Part shown: in pieces, positions 31,984 through 43,610 of the stretch
Position numbering within the stretch: the stretch's first letter is position 1
Layout of the letters: each line of letters opens with the position of its first letter
NCBI RefSeq assembly: GCF_007655135.1
Contig: NC_045131.1
Span: forward strand, 26,520,001 to 26,584,000
Reading direction: 5' to 3'
Length of the DNA stretch: 64,000 bases
DNA from: Punica granatum
Lineage: Eukaryota > Streptophyta > Magnoliopsida > Myrtales > Lythraceae
Notes under the pieces: model-generated
The model's input: the letters and a program-made list of their open reading frames with translations, nothing else
What the model was told of the DNA's origin: nothing
The model's database searches: none
Made by a program: the position numbers and the translations under genes

Positions 31984-34122
31984 TACAGCAAGCTTCCAAA
32001 GGAAAGCACCGAAAAGTGTGGTTCAAGGGAATCTTCAACCTTTTTTGGGAGCAATGCGGGCCTTTGCAACTGCAGATTGCAAGTTCAACAGAAGATATTG
32101 CTAGTTTCACGGGGCGCAACGGAAGCGAAAAGGAATAGAAATTCAAAATTTCCTACCCGTGAAACTAATTCCAAGACCTACTAGAAGAATAAGAGTAAAT
32201 AAAAGCGTACCTGGAATATTTAAAATTGTCGACCGAGCGTCCCACGCGTGACGCCTCTACCGGTATCCACACCGACTTTGTCGACGAGTCTTCGAGATCG
32301 GCGATGCTAGCGGCCAACACTCGAAAGAAACACCGATGCGACACCCGAAATTTTCAGACTAATGGACCTAATTTGAATTGAACAATTCAACCCAAATATA
32401 TATACTTTATATGCATACACATATATGCACGCACACATATATGTCTCTGCACATATAATTATATGTGTGTGCTTTTATATATATAAAAGTATATGCATAT
32501 ACACACATACATGCATACATTCACACTATTTGAATCCATCTCTTCTACTGCTTTTATAAGCAAATGGGGAGATAATTTCTTTTCCCATGACCGATGTGGG
32601 ATGAAGGGAAATTAGTGTCCCCAAGTGACATGTGTCCATACACATGTCCATCCAAACAAAAGCCATGTGTCACCATATTAATCGTGCATCAATTTGGTCC
32701 ATTTAATCTAATAAATCGAGTCTAATTAATCGATAAATTTAATCTCATTAAATATCCGATTAATTGGTCGCACCATAAATCATCTAATCTCTATTAGACG
32801 ATTTTGTTTGTTTCAAAATATCTCATCAATTTAGTCGTAGTGTGTGACCCTGTAGGTTCCCAATTACGTTGATAGTAATATCGAAATCTCTATTTCAATA
32901 TCACAAACAGTGAGCGGCATCTAGCAATGCATCGCTGTTACTCAAGTAATCGGAAAGTCAATTTCTCGACGAACCTTGTGACTTACGTTACCGTGTAATA
33001 TAATCCCTTTGTCCTCTATATCTCTATTGAGCCCAAGGCATGGTCGATGACATCCTTGTATGGCTCAATATCTCTCTTTCTTGGTTTACCGGGTAAGTCT
33101 ATCATAACAAATGAGCTCGATATCATTATATCGACTCATTTGGGTATGCATACACTTTTAGACTTAACCACCAAGTGGCCGTGAGATATCGCTCCCGTTT
33201 CGTAGGAGGGACAAATCCTATCTTGGTCACTCACATTCTTTTCCATGCTTTGTGGCATACCCAATAACTATCTTTATAACCAACCTGTTACGGTGGCGTT
33301 TGACAGTATCAAAATATACGACATTACACGTAGGAATCCATGGTGACCTCAAGTCAAAAGACCATTACACTATAGTCATTTTGAGATATGCTAATGACAG
33401 TCACGTAACAACCCATGTAGCAATCTCATGGCGGATCAGTCCAATACACATTACTCTTAATGTATACATGTGGTGTGATTTGATATCTCCATATCCATGA
33501 CCTATGAGATTTGGTCATCAATCAATACTCACACTAGTCTAACCGTATTACCGTTGTCCTAATTAACGATAATACTTTGACTATGGACATTTAGGAATAA
33601 TGTTCAATAATTATAGGATCTCACAATCAAGTCACACTTGATGCCTATTGAACCTACTATTCCAAGGACATTATTGTGTAAAATCATATTTAGCGCAATC
33701 TACACAATAACAGATATGCCTCGTTTTATAATGAAATAGATATCATATTACAAAACTGATTATAGATTGCCTCTAGGGCATACACCAATTCCCAACAAAT
33801 ATCACGCATAGCAAACAATTCAGGCAAAAGATTTGTTGGATGCCCAAGGTACCGGGAAAATGGAGACTATTTTAGGTGGATTAACCATCCATTTGATGCT
33901 TCTCAGCAGAAATCGATTTCAGAAATTACTGAAGAAGAAGTTTCCTCGTCTGAATGGGAAATGAAGTATATGAAATTAAAGATTAAGGAACTGAAGGAGG
34001 AGTTAAAGCACCGACAGAGTCATTCTTGTGATGTTAGGGTAGTTGTTTATGCAATTTGCATCGCTATTATGATTGGAATTTTGTTTGGGATGTGGTTTGG
34101 ATGTAAATTATGTATTGGCTAG
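31984..34122 (+). pseudogene. GRF-type zinc finger / coiled-coil / membrane protein gene, split by a solo LTR
   Basis: Skipping the inserted LTR (32,099-33,797) and one target duplicate restores a frame of about 144 codons from 31,984 to the TAG at 34,120-34,122. It has a Ser-rich start (SRESSTFFGSNAG), then the GRF-type core: CNC at residues 28-30, the NNSGKRFVGCP block (Cys 52) and DYFRWINHP. An acidic SEITEEEVSSSEWE stretch, a basic/acidic heptad-like helix (MKYMKLKIKELKEELKHRQS) and a C-terminal hydrophobic segment (VYAICIAIMIGILFGMWFG) follow. This is the layout of plant At4g04775-like proteins. The usual Cys just before the FxW motif is absent. No ATG lies in this frame; an ATG at 31,956 is in another frame, so the start was lost by frameshift or an upstream exon exists. 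It converges on the transposase. Confidence 0.75.
32099..33797 (-). repeat. Solo LTR of the same copia family
   Basis: This 1,699-bp LTR has TGCTAG...CCCAACA ends like the 20,617-28,637 element, flanked by GATAT (32,094-32,098) and AATAT (33,798-33,802), one mismatch. There is no second LTR or internal region, so it arose by LTR-LTR recombination. The right two thirds (from about 32,700) are nearly identical to the intact LTRs. The block just downstream of the TATA box (about 32,360-32,690) is strongly diverged and different in length. Confidence 0.92.
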
Positions 34123-35353
34123 TAGAAAGAGGCCCTGCAGATGGATTAATTCAGTAACTGTAGGCTAGTAGGTTTGTAATTTGTACTGAGACGACTCTGT
34201 TATTGCTAATGAAATACAAGGTTTGGTGTTTGGTTATCTTCTCTGATATGCTCATATTGCAATGGCCAAATGCGTGGCCTTCTGACAAGTGATATGATCA
34301 TAGTTCTATTTAATTATGCAGTTTGTTATATGTTTAGTTTTGCGTGGCCTTCTGTTGTTGTCTATACTGCGTGGCCATTCTGTATCTGTTAACTTTACCT
34401 GTTAATTGTTCTATACATGATACCAATGTTGTTAACTGGTCTATATAGTTCAATGTAATGTATGGAGATTGTTGCCCAATGTTGCCAAAGTTGTTGTATC
34501 TATTAACTATATCTATTGATTATTCTGTACACGATACTGATGTTATTAATTGTTATGTATAGTTCAATGTAATGTGTGGAGATTGTTGCCCAATGTTGCC
34601 ACAGTTGATGTATCTGTTAACTGTTCTTTGCACGATACCAATGTTATTAACTGATCTGTATAGTTCAATGTAATGTGTGGAGATTGTTGCCCAATGTTGC
34701 CAAAGTTGTTGTATGTTCTGCAGATTGTCCTTTTGGCCAAATATGTTAACTATTCTGCAGATTGTTATTTGTTATACGGTTTGCCAAATATGTCTCTATA
34801 ATGTTTGGCAAATATTTGTTATACACGATTGTTAACTGTCTCTGTAATGTTGGCAAATAACTTAACAAAGTAATGTTGGCCAATTAACTTAACTGATCTG
34901 TCAAAGATACTATTATGCATAGTTCTACAGATTGTTCTCTGTTCTCTGTACTATTGACCAAATAACTTAACAAAGTAATGTTGGCCAAATAACTTAATTG
35001 TTCTGCATTGCCAAAGGTATTGTTCTGTTCAAGAACACACCAAAAACACATTGTAATGTTACATATTTTAGGAACATCCTAAACATGCAAACATTTGTGC
35101 ATAACATCTGTTTATAACCATAACCTATGTTCATACATAACCATACTAATATTGCAGGAATTCTTTACAACTTTACAACTCAAAATACAACAAAAACTAT
35201 GCAGATATTCTTTGTAGTTCATAATGTTGCAGAAACCAAACACATCAGATTTTTTCCCATCGGACATCAACACAACCAAAAACTGATTCCATCAAGCACT
35301 TTTTTAGTTGAACTCTCTTGAGATGATTGCAATCCTATTTTTGTACTTGCATC
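34123..35353. other. Gap between the two converging MULE genes
   Basis: T-rich DNA with no credible gene. It contains a three-copy repeat at about 34,415-34,713: GTTCAATGTAATG at 34,448, 34,562 and 34,663, each followed by GGAGATTGTTGCCCAATGTT. Shorter TTGGCCAAATAACTTAAC-type and TGTTCTGCAGATTGT-type repeats follow to about 35,000. Confidence 0.6.
34415..34713 (+). repeat. Three-copy tandem repeat, 101-114-bp spacing
   Basis: Each unit contains CACGATACCAATGTTATTAA (or a close variant), TATAGTTCAATGTAATG and GAGATTGTTGCCCAATGTTG. The shared phrase starts at 34,448, 34,562 and 34,663. It lies downstream of the GRF-type gene. Confidence 0.75.
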
Positions 35354-38300
35354 TTACTTTTTCTGGTTTACTCTCCTTTGTGCTTGGGCTTGAAGTTGGT
35401 TGATTGTCACTGTCAGCCTTGAATGATCAGCTTCCCTAGCCATGAGCAATTCTCCTATACTTCCAAGCTGCACTTACACAAAGATGTATTACACAGATAT
35501 GTGTCCATTACTTCCACAAATAATATGGTCAAATTAATCAGATGATGACTTGCATTACAGTAATTAACTCACATTCATTACAATGTATTACTTCCACAAA
35601 TAATATGGTCAAATTAATCAGAGGATGACTTGCATTACAGTAATTGACTCACATTTATTACAATGTATTCTCTATTAACAGTTGGGGTTGTTGCTACAAT
35701 GCTTCTATTTAGTTTTGATGATTGAGTTGAGGATGCGGTGCCTTCATATGTAGTTGCATTGATCTTTGTAGTTCATGATGTAAGGTTTGATCTCCCATTC
35801 TGTGAGTTGATTTTTTTCTATTTCCTCCATCTCCAATATTGGTATTCTATTTCTGTCCCTAATTATCATGGATATTTAAAGTGACAAATAAAATGATATC
35901 ATTAATCTTATATTGGATATCTACTATGTAGTACCATGCATATCATTGTCGAACATACCATTGTACTTTGTTGGGTTGGCATTTGTTGCACTGTAGGAAG
36001 AGAGCCTGAGAATCCACAGACAGCCTGCTAATCAAAATCCAAATTTAGTTCACACAAACAAATAATGAAATCCATAAATCTATTGAAATTCAAATTAACT
36101 TATTGGTTCAGTGTTGTCTTTACCTCTTAGATTACACTTCCTCCTATTATGACCAGGCTGCACGTATTAGTTGTACCTTTACGAGATATTTGTTCAACCC
36201 TATCTTTTCCAATGGTAGTCTCCAACACTGTTTTTCTTCTCAATTTCTTTGGTCTGTCTTTCTTCTTCTTTGACTTTGGTAGGATAGGTGGTTCATGCAT
36301 GTTAGTTCTCTCCCAAAACTTGGGATCCCTCACAGGTTCTATCACCTTGCCATAAGCTTCTAAAAACATATCCTTCTTATAGAAGTTATGAACACAATCA
36401 TTTGGGTCTAAACCCTTATCTAACAAGGCACAAAAAGCATGACGACAAGGAATTCTAGAAAGCTACCATGCCCTACAATCACGTGATTTATTCTTGATGT
36501 CAACCACATACTTAGTGCCCCAAGCCTCGATCTCATAACCATTTTCAATATTCTAAATAACATGACAATACCTACAAAATTTCATATTTTCTTGTAATAT
36601 TTTTTCAATCATAGGACCAAAATCATTCGTCAACTTCTCACAGTTTGATATATGAGTGGGGATCCTTTCCATCACCAACTTCCTAATGTCCTCTAACATC
36701 GAATAAATGGATTTACACCTTGCTTCAAGTATTCTCCCATTAATGGCTTCACACAGATTATTATCAATAATGTCACATTTAACCATGGCATTAAAGAAAG
36801 CCTTATACCAATGCTTGGGATTTGGTCTTTCCATCAAGTCCTCATATGCTTAGGGTGACATTTTACGGAGTAATTCCATATTTTCTTTGAAATCGACTTC
36901 AATGGTTGACTTGGCAATGTTCTAGAATTGCCTCTAAATCTTCGACCCCTTGTGACTTCCACCCCAATTAGCATAGATGTGCCTTGCACACATTCTATGC
37001 TCTACATGAAGGAACAACTGAGCTACTACTTGTACTAACCCCTATGTATAAAAACACAAAAATTAGCACTTTTTAAAAATAACATGAGGGGAAATTAATT
37101 TGTATATATAATTATTTATATTACCTTTTGTTGATCAGATATGATTGACCAACCCAAGCCACCAGTTATGTTTAAATCCTCCTTAAGCATACTCAAAAAC
37201 CATAACCATGTATCTCTACTCTCAACTTGAACTATGCCCCAAGCAATGGAAAACATTTGATTGTTCCCATTCCTACCAATGGCAGTTAGCAGTTGACTCT
37301 TAACCATTGTTTTTAGAAAACAACCATCAACACTAATTATTTTCCTGCAACCCTTTACAAATCTTGTCTTTAAAGCCTTAAAGCACACATAAAATCTATC
37401 AAAAATAGGTGGCTCAGCTGGTATTGGCCTTTGAACCATCATACAGACAGAGGAATCCCTATTTGCTCTCTTCAACTCATCAGCATAAAACCACATCAAT
37501 GCATACTCTACTTTACTATCACCAACCAACAAATCATAGACCTTTTCCTTTGCCCTCCTACACTGGGATCTAGGTACCTCCACACCTAGCTGCTCATTCA
37601 CTAGCTTTTTGAATTCATTTAGCTTGATGGATGGAAGTGACCTGATTGTGCCTATGTAATGTCTAGCTAACCATGACCATTCACTCTGCTATTATTATAA
37701 GTGATATTGCAGGTGTGATTGTCAAAAAATTTCCCCACCTAGTAAGCACCAAGGTTCTTTATGAATTTAATAACTATCTTCCAAGGACAGTTCCTCTCTT
37801 TACACCTAACTCTTATATACTCTTTGCAATTTTTTTTGAAGTATAGGTTCCTTTGAGTCTTTACAGAAGCCAAACAAACTGTATCCTTAAATTGTTTTCC
37901 ATTATCAAAAGTTGACTTATAGTAAAATTAGGCCACTCACAAGTCGGTTCATATTGAGGGAATGTACTTGACTTTTTGAAGTAATATCTGAGTTGCTTTT
38001 CTCTCAATGTGTCTTCATCATCTCCAAACTCTGAACTTGATTCACCAGAGTTAATGCTGTAGGCCTCATTAAAAGATGGATAATCTATTATGTGTCCTTC
38101 ATATGCTGCATCACCAGTACTAATTGCGCCCTTTTTCTCTTTGCCCTTCTTTTTCTGCTTATCTTGTCTTGCTTCCCTTATAGTCTCTAGATCCTTCTCT
38201 AGCCTCACATTCTTCAACTTTTCAGCTTTGTTCTTCTTCGCAATTTGAACTTGGGATCTGATGTCTTGGAGCTCAGGATCATCTTCTTCACTTAGATCTG

Positions 38301-38823
38301 CAGGACATCTCCATAAGCAAAATCACTCTCATTCCCACTATTGTTCTCTTCACTTTCTTCTGCAGCTGGATCTACAACCGCATCAACTCCCTTCCTTCCT
38401 AAACTACCAGATGTAGTCCCATGACAAGTCTCCTCAGCACCTCCCTCAGTAGCCGCCTTAGGGTTCTCAACATTTGCTTTAGGGTCGGTTATGTGCTTGA
38501 CATACAGCTGGCAATATTTATGCTCCAACAACTGCCCTATAAGTTGAATGATAGAACTGTCCTTGTACACCTCAAATAATCCCTCTTTTAACCCCTTTCC
38601 CATGGACCCTACACAAGACCATCTCTAAATTACCTTTCTACCCCATCTTTTCCAATTCTTTCACCATATGAGTAACAGACACTTTGTTCGGGTCAATATT
38701 ACAACGCAATATCTCACCCCCACTATATAACAGTTCCTCTCCTTCTTCCTTAAAGGACCCACCATTGTGTATTTCAAAAGTGTATCCATGATAGTTCAAG
38801 TTGACAAAGTCCAAATCATCCAT
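35354..38823 (-). pseudogene. MURA-type MULE transposase, decayed
   Basis: Fragments follow the MURA order on the minus strand. PB1-like start from 38,823 (MDDLDFVNLNYHGYTFEIHN), TAG, then KGLKEGLFEVYKDSSIIQLI (38,603-38,292). Acidic linker and the MuDR domain (LRYYFKKSSTFPQYEP, 38,217-37,861), then a frameshift. MULE catalytic core 37,601-37,116 with IISVDGCFLKT and SIISDQQKG (two acidic catalytic positions). An intron at 37,042-37,124 (GTAATA...ACATAG). Next exon 37,041 to about 36,100 with in-frame TAG, TAG and TAA near 36,850-36,930, then DNNLCEAINGRILEAR. The SWIM finger (CRAW, stop, LSRIPCRHA) and a CCHC knuckle (GHNRRKC) broken by a frameshift follow. Likely further exons at about 35,950-36,025 and 35,354-35,467 (LGSIGELLMAREADHSRLTV, stop at 35,354). 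It cannot make a full transposase. Confidence 0.88.
35507..35666 (+). repeat. 80-bp tandem duplication inside the MULE
   Basis: Two adjacent 80-bp copies (35,507-35,586 and 35,587-35,666), each with TTACTTCCACAAATAATATG, GTCAAATTAATCAGA and GACTTGCATTACAGTAATT, differ at a few bases. The duplication lies in what would be an intron of the transposase gene. Confidence 0.9.
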
Positions 38824-39204
38824 TCTACGACACTAACATAGCAGAACAAGCATCACAATATTGACAATCTTTCATTAAAACACGGTTTGCCAAAAAATAT
38901 TAAACAGTAAATGAATAGTACCTACTATGAAACCGAGTAAATAATTAGTAATGAGGAAAGCTTTCCCCAATGAGCCTCTCCTCTCGAAAGCTCAAAGCTT
39001 TCCCCTCCTTCTTCCTTAATGAGCCTCTCTTCTCCTCCTCTCTTCTCCTCAGTAAATGAACGGGAAATACTGAGCTTTCCTCTTCTTCTTTGGGTCGTGT
39101 CTGCTTCTCCTAGTATGCTACCTCCTCTCCTTTTATGCTTTTTTCTCCTCCTCTGCGTGTCTGCTTTCCTCTTTTTCAGTTTTTGAGCTTCGTGGTTTCG
39201 GAGC

Positions 39205-39487
39205 TTCAAGCCGGGTTGAAAGGGTGTCCACGGGTTGATCCATGAGGCCACGGGTTGAAAGGGTGGCCACTCGGGTTGATCCATGAGGCCACGTCATTGA
39301 ATTAACGGCCAACTGGAAGAAATTAACGCCGTTAAGTCCATGTAGGCAGGTCAGTTAAGGGCAGTGACGGAAAGGACCATTGATGTCCCATTTACAAACG
39401 TTTTAGGACTTGATTTCCTGAAATCAAACTTTTAAGACTCAATGTCAAACAATGGCAAACATTTAGGACTATTAGCGTAATTTTCCC
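39205..39487 (-). repeat. MULE right terminal inverted repeat
   Basis: Inverted copy of 31,247-31,489. A local duplication of about 40 bp (GGGTTGATCCATGAGGCCAC appears twice, about 39,230-39,300) makes it longer. It is followed by the exact TSD TTTCTATAT at 39,488-39,496. Confidence 0.92.
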
Positions 39488-39765
39488 TTTCTATATGTGA
39501 CTGACGCTACCTATATATAGGAAGAATTGAACGGATTAAATTATGAAAATTTGTTATTACATTTAGTTTTGCATAGTTATTCAATTTGGTAATAAATTGG
39601 GAATAAATTTTAATTTTCAATTTGCTGATGTTACCTATATATGGGAAGAATTGAACATATTAGATTAGGAAAAAATTAATAATCAAAGGCATTGGAATAG
39701 ATGTGGAAGTTAATTGCCATTATTGTTTTAAGTATTTAATATATATATATATATATATATACACA

Positions 39766-39791
39766 CTAGTCATGTGACCCACGCAATGGTC
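39766..39791 (-). mobile_element. Helitron-like 3' terminus (minus strand)
   Basis: The minus strand reads GACCATTGCGTGGGTC (palindromic ends), six bases, then CTAG followed by T. The element body would extend rightward. The hairpin is an altered version of the CCCGTGCAATGCACGGG seen at 58,416-58,432. Confidence 0.4.
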
Positions 39792-39799
39792 TATAATTT

Positions 39800-41140
39800 T
39801 CATTAATATCTCAAATTGAAATCTTGAATATTGATATAATAAAATATTTTTAAAAATCTTCATCTTGTTTTTGGTGTATCATTTATAATGTAATGAATTC
39901 ATCTCATCTCGATAATCATGTAATGCATTAATATAAAGGATGCGAAAGGGCCTTCGATCATGAGCTGAGGGGAAGCTAATAGAAGCCTCTTATTAAAAGA
40001 ATGGAGAATTCTCATCGGAAGAGTCTAAAATAATTATATAATAAATAATAGATGTATATATTTGCTTATTTTTAAAGAATATATTTTTAAATATATTTTA
40101 TACTAAAATTACTTTTTATGGAATGGATTTTTGAAATTATCAATCTAACCCTATTTAAATTAACATCCTTATATAACATTTTTACTATAAATTTATTGAT
40201 AAAATTTCATGCACAAAAATCTACGAATTTAACTTAGATGGAGTGACTATATTTATATATATACGTATATATAACTATACATTTCTAATTATTTCCCCTA
40301 TTTGGGACTAATATGTCAAATATGGTCTACCGAAAAAAAAGTCAAATATGGTAGTAGTACTTAATTTTAACCCCATATATTATTTAGACATAAAAAAGTA
40401 TATTATATTTGGGTAGCATTAAAATTTTGGATAAATAAACAATTACAAATTTTTTAATAGATCCATTTTTATAAGTAAATATATGATTATTTGTTAGCTA
40501 ACAATGACTAAAAACAATTAATAATTGTTTTTCATCACTTTACTATTTAATGAATTAATGTATAATGAATATTAATTTATTATTCATAAAAGTATATTGC
40601 TCCTAAATCGATAATTGTCGAAAAGCCATGTCAGGTGGTTGACCCTGCCCTCAACAATACTAATTTATTATTTGCACTGCATGTTAAGACATTTAGACTA
40701 CATGCTTTGTTTAAAAATGCGGTAGCAGTTAGATAACTGTTTGTTTTATTGAGTTTTAAATAGAAGCAGTGTTTAATAAATTCTTTCAAAATTACAGTTT
40801 GGCTAATTTTCTACAGTCGGAAACATAACCTTTTTTTTTCAAAAGGTTAATAGGAGTTTATAAAAATTGCTTATATTTATTTTCTATTTTAAACATTAAT
40901 TTTAATTCTAGCAATTTCAAATCTTTACCTCCAAAACGCTTTTGCTTATTCTAAAATTAATACTTATTTTTCAGCAATTGTACTTCAGCGTTTCTGTTTC
41001 AATAACAACACTCCCAAACCAAGAGAAGCTTAAGAACTCAACAAGACCATAAATCCAACATCCTTCATACACGAACTTCTTTCTCCTCTCAATTTCAAAT
41101 TACATTTCCACTCACGACCATCGCTCTCCTCTTAATTTCT
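39800..41140. other. AT-rich intergenic DNA
   Basis: There is no gene before the Harbinger pseudogene. It includes the dispersed repeat 40,318-40,575 (partner of 28,980-29,215). Bases 40,690-41,100 probably include the Harbinger element's left flank and 5' leader, but I could not find its left terminal repeat. Confidence 0.5.
40318..40575 (+). repeat. Dispersed repeat, copy matching 28,980-29,215
   Basis: Same orientation and same order of blocks as 28,980-29,215, including GTAGTACTTAATTTTAACCC, ATAAATAAACAATTACA and GCTAACAATGACTAAAAACA. Indels and substitutions show it is old. Confidence 0.65.
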
Positions 41141-42219
41141 GAAAATGGCAGGAAACTCCGGTCCATCCAGAAAAATGGTAAAAAGATAGATGATTGAAGA
41201 ATTATTTTTTGATGACTCAAACGAGCAAATGCTTGAATTGCTAGAGCAAATGCTTGAATTGCTAAAGCAAATGGAGGAGGAGGAGAGATCTTCCAGGAGA
41301 TCTCGAAAAACTATAGACAGAGATCGTCAAGCCGGGCACGACCGTCTATGGAACGACGACTTCTCACCAGAGGAGATGTACCCTCCAAAAAAATTTAGGC
41401 GAAGGTTTCGAATGAGAAGAGACGTCTTCGAGCACATTATGGTTGCCATCTTAGCTGTTGATCGATATTTCTAACAAAGAAACGATGCATCAGGAAGACC
41501 AGGCATATTCCCGCTGCAGAAGTTCCCCACTTCCATTCATATGTTGGCAACCAGAGTATTCCGTGATGCCGTTGATGACTACGTTCAGATAAGCAAAAGC
41601 TCTGCAAATCAGTGCTTAGAGAAGTTCGGCGAAGACGTGATAACTATATTCAGGGATCAATACTTGCGAAGCCTTAATTCAAGCGATATCCAACGGCTGT
41701 CGCAAATGGGTGAGGCTCGCGGGTTCCCTGGTATGTTGGGCAGTATGGATTGCATGCATTGGCAATGGAAGAACTGTCTAATCAAGGCGGTCACCACGAT
41801 ATTCCAACTCTAATACTTGAAGCTGTGGCTTCAACTGACTTGTGGATATGGCATGCCTTTTTTTGAGTGTCTAGTTCTAACAACGACATCAATGTGTTAG
41901 ACCAGTCACCGGTGTTTAATGATGTGTGACAAGGTCACTCTCCCCAAGTAAGCTTCATGGTGAATGGCAATACCTATAATATGGGTTACTACTTTATTGA
42001 TGGAATATATCCTGAATGGTCTACATTTATCAAAACAATCCCCCGACCACAGTTAGAGAACATGAAAGTTTTTGTCAAATATCAAGAAGCTCAACGAAAA
42101 GATGTTGAGCGATTATTCGGACTGCTGCAGGCTTGCTTCGCTATTGTACGTGGTCCTGCACGGTCTTGGAAGAAGTCTAAGCTTGGAAAAATAATGCGAG
42201 CATGCATTACATTACATAA

Positions 42220-43579
42220 GTCACGACCCGAAATTTCGATAGAACTTTTCCTAAATATCATCGAATCCATTATCACATAAAAACTTTTCACATAAAAACT
42301 TAGTTCTCATAAATTTTCAAAGTATATAACCAATCCATCAACTCTAATAGGTATATACACTTTTCCGGAAATTTCTTTTTCGTTCTCACATCAGTGGTAC
42401 AACTAAACAAAATCTTCAGGTCGTAACATTTTCAAGTCCATTCTATACAAAAAGGATATCTATAAAATAACTAAGGTTCCTACCTACTCCTCCAAGCTGA
42501 TCCCCGATATAAAAAAAGTGGTTCCTCCGTGCAATCGGAAGCTTACCTGGAAAAATGTATGCAGGGTGTGAGCTGCATCTCAGTGAGCACTAAATTCCAA
42601 AGCAAAATGAATAATATTAAGTGATAAATATATTTTAGACAACCAATTATTCATATAGATAGTAGTATTATAAGCAAATATTCACCAACACGACATATTA
42701 GACAATACATACAAATGATTACTAAGTTCATTCATCAACAATCAATTTCCCTTATAACCATATAAACTATTATTAGAATTAACCATTAACCAAACATCAT
42801 CTTACACTCATAGCCTAGCTAAATCAAATTAGCAACCAACACGGCTTCCACATAATAATTCAGACAATCATAATAATCATCACATTTATAGCAATCAAAC
42901 CACATAAACAATATACAACACAACCAAATCAATATAGCCATAGGGTTGCGTTCCCTCGCAACAGAGTTGTGACGGTACCGTGACCCCGCACTTCTCGCAC
43001 ATATCATTCTCAACTCCCAATATCCACATCTCATAAGTGGGGGCCGCCTATTAACCTCTGGCGGTAAGAGTTGACCTCAATTTGTATTCCGCCGGGTCTT
43101 AGCGGCCGATCAGGCCCCTTTTTCTATTCCGCCGGGTCCAGCGGCCGATCATGCCCCTATTTATATTCCGCCGGGTCCAGCGGCCGATCGGGCCCTATTT
43201 GTATTCCGCTGGGTCCAGCGGCCGATCTGGCCCATTTTGTAATCCGCCAGGTTCAGCGGTCCCATGGCTATAGTCAAACAACAATCACAATCATGATCAA
43301 TTGTAACCATACCATCTCACGTCATACATCATTATACCCAAGCATAATCCCAATCACATCACAATGGCAGCACATTACCATCACATATCTCATACACAAC
43401 CAGTAAACACAATCACACCGCGTTATCTCAACTCAAAATGAAACATACAAAACAATATCTCCCAAATTCCATCACGGAACATAGCACGACCAATTCCTTA
43501 ATCTAACTATCACAATATTCATCTTCACCATTTATATAATTAGAACGCATCATTTCACAAAGGACTGGAATAGTCACAT

Positions 43580-43610
<31 letters not shown>

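Larger units (their letters stand above)
31247..39487. mobile_element. Mutator-like element (MULE), bounded by TIRs and a perfect 9-bp TSD
   Basis: The ends are long inverted repeats: left 31,247-31,489 and right 39,205-39,487, starting GGGAAATTTAC and GGGAAAATTAC respectively. They share CTAATGGTCCTAAATG / CTAATAGTCCTAAATG, CAAGTCCTAAAACGTTTG, CCGTCACTGCCCTTAA and TTGGCCGTTAATTC. The element spans 8,241 bp, or about 6.5 kb without the nested solo LTR (32,099-33,797). It carries two converging genes: a GRF zinc-finger/membrane protein gene on the plus strand and a decayed MURA-type transposase on the minus strand. Tandem repeats fill the gap between them. Confidence 0.95.

Noticed and set aside
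38925..39284. 119-codon minus-strand frame rich in Lys/Arg/Glu
   Set aside because: It starts inside the MULE right TIR and is made of TIR and simple AAG/GAG-type repeats, with no domain.
43081..43265. Repeat array with regular units considered as CRISPR-like
   Set aside because: The spacers are not unique sequences and the context is plant nuclear DNA; it is a minisatellite.
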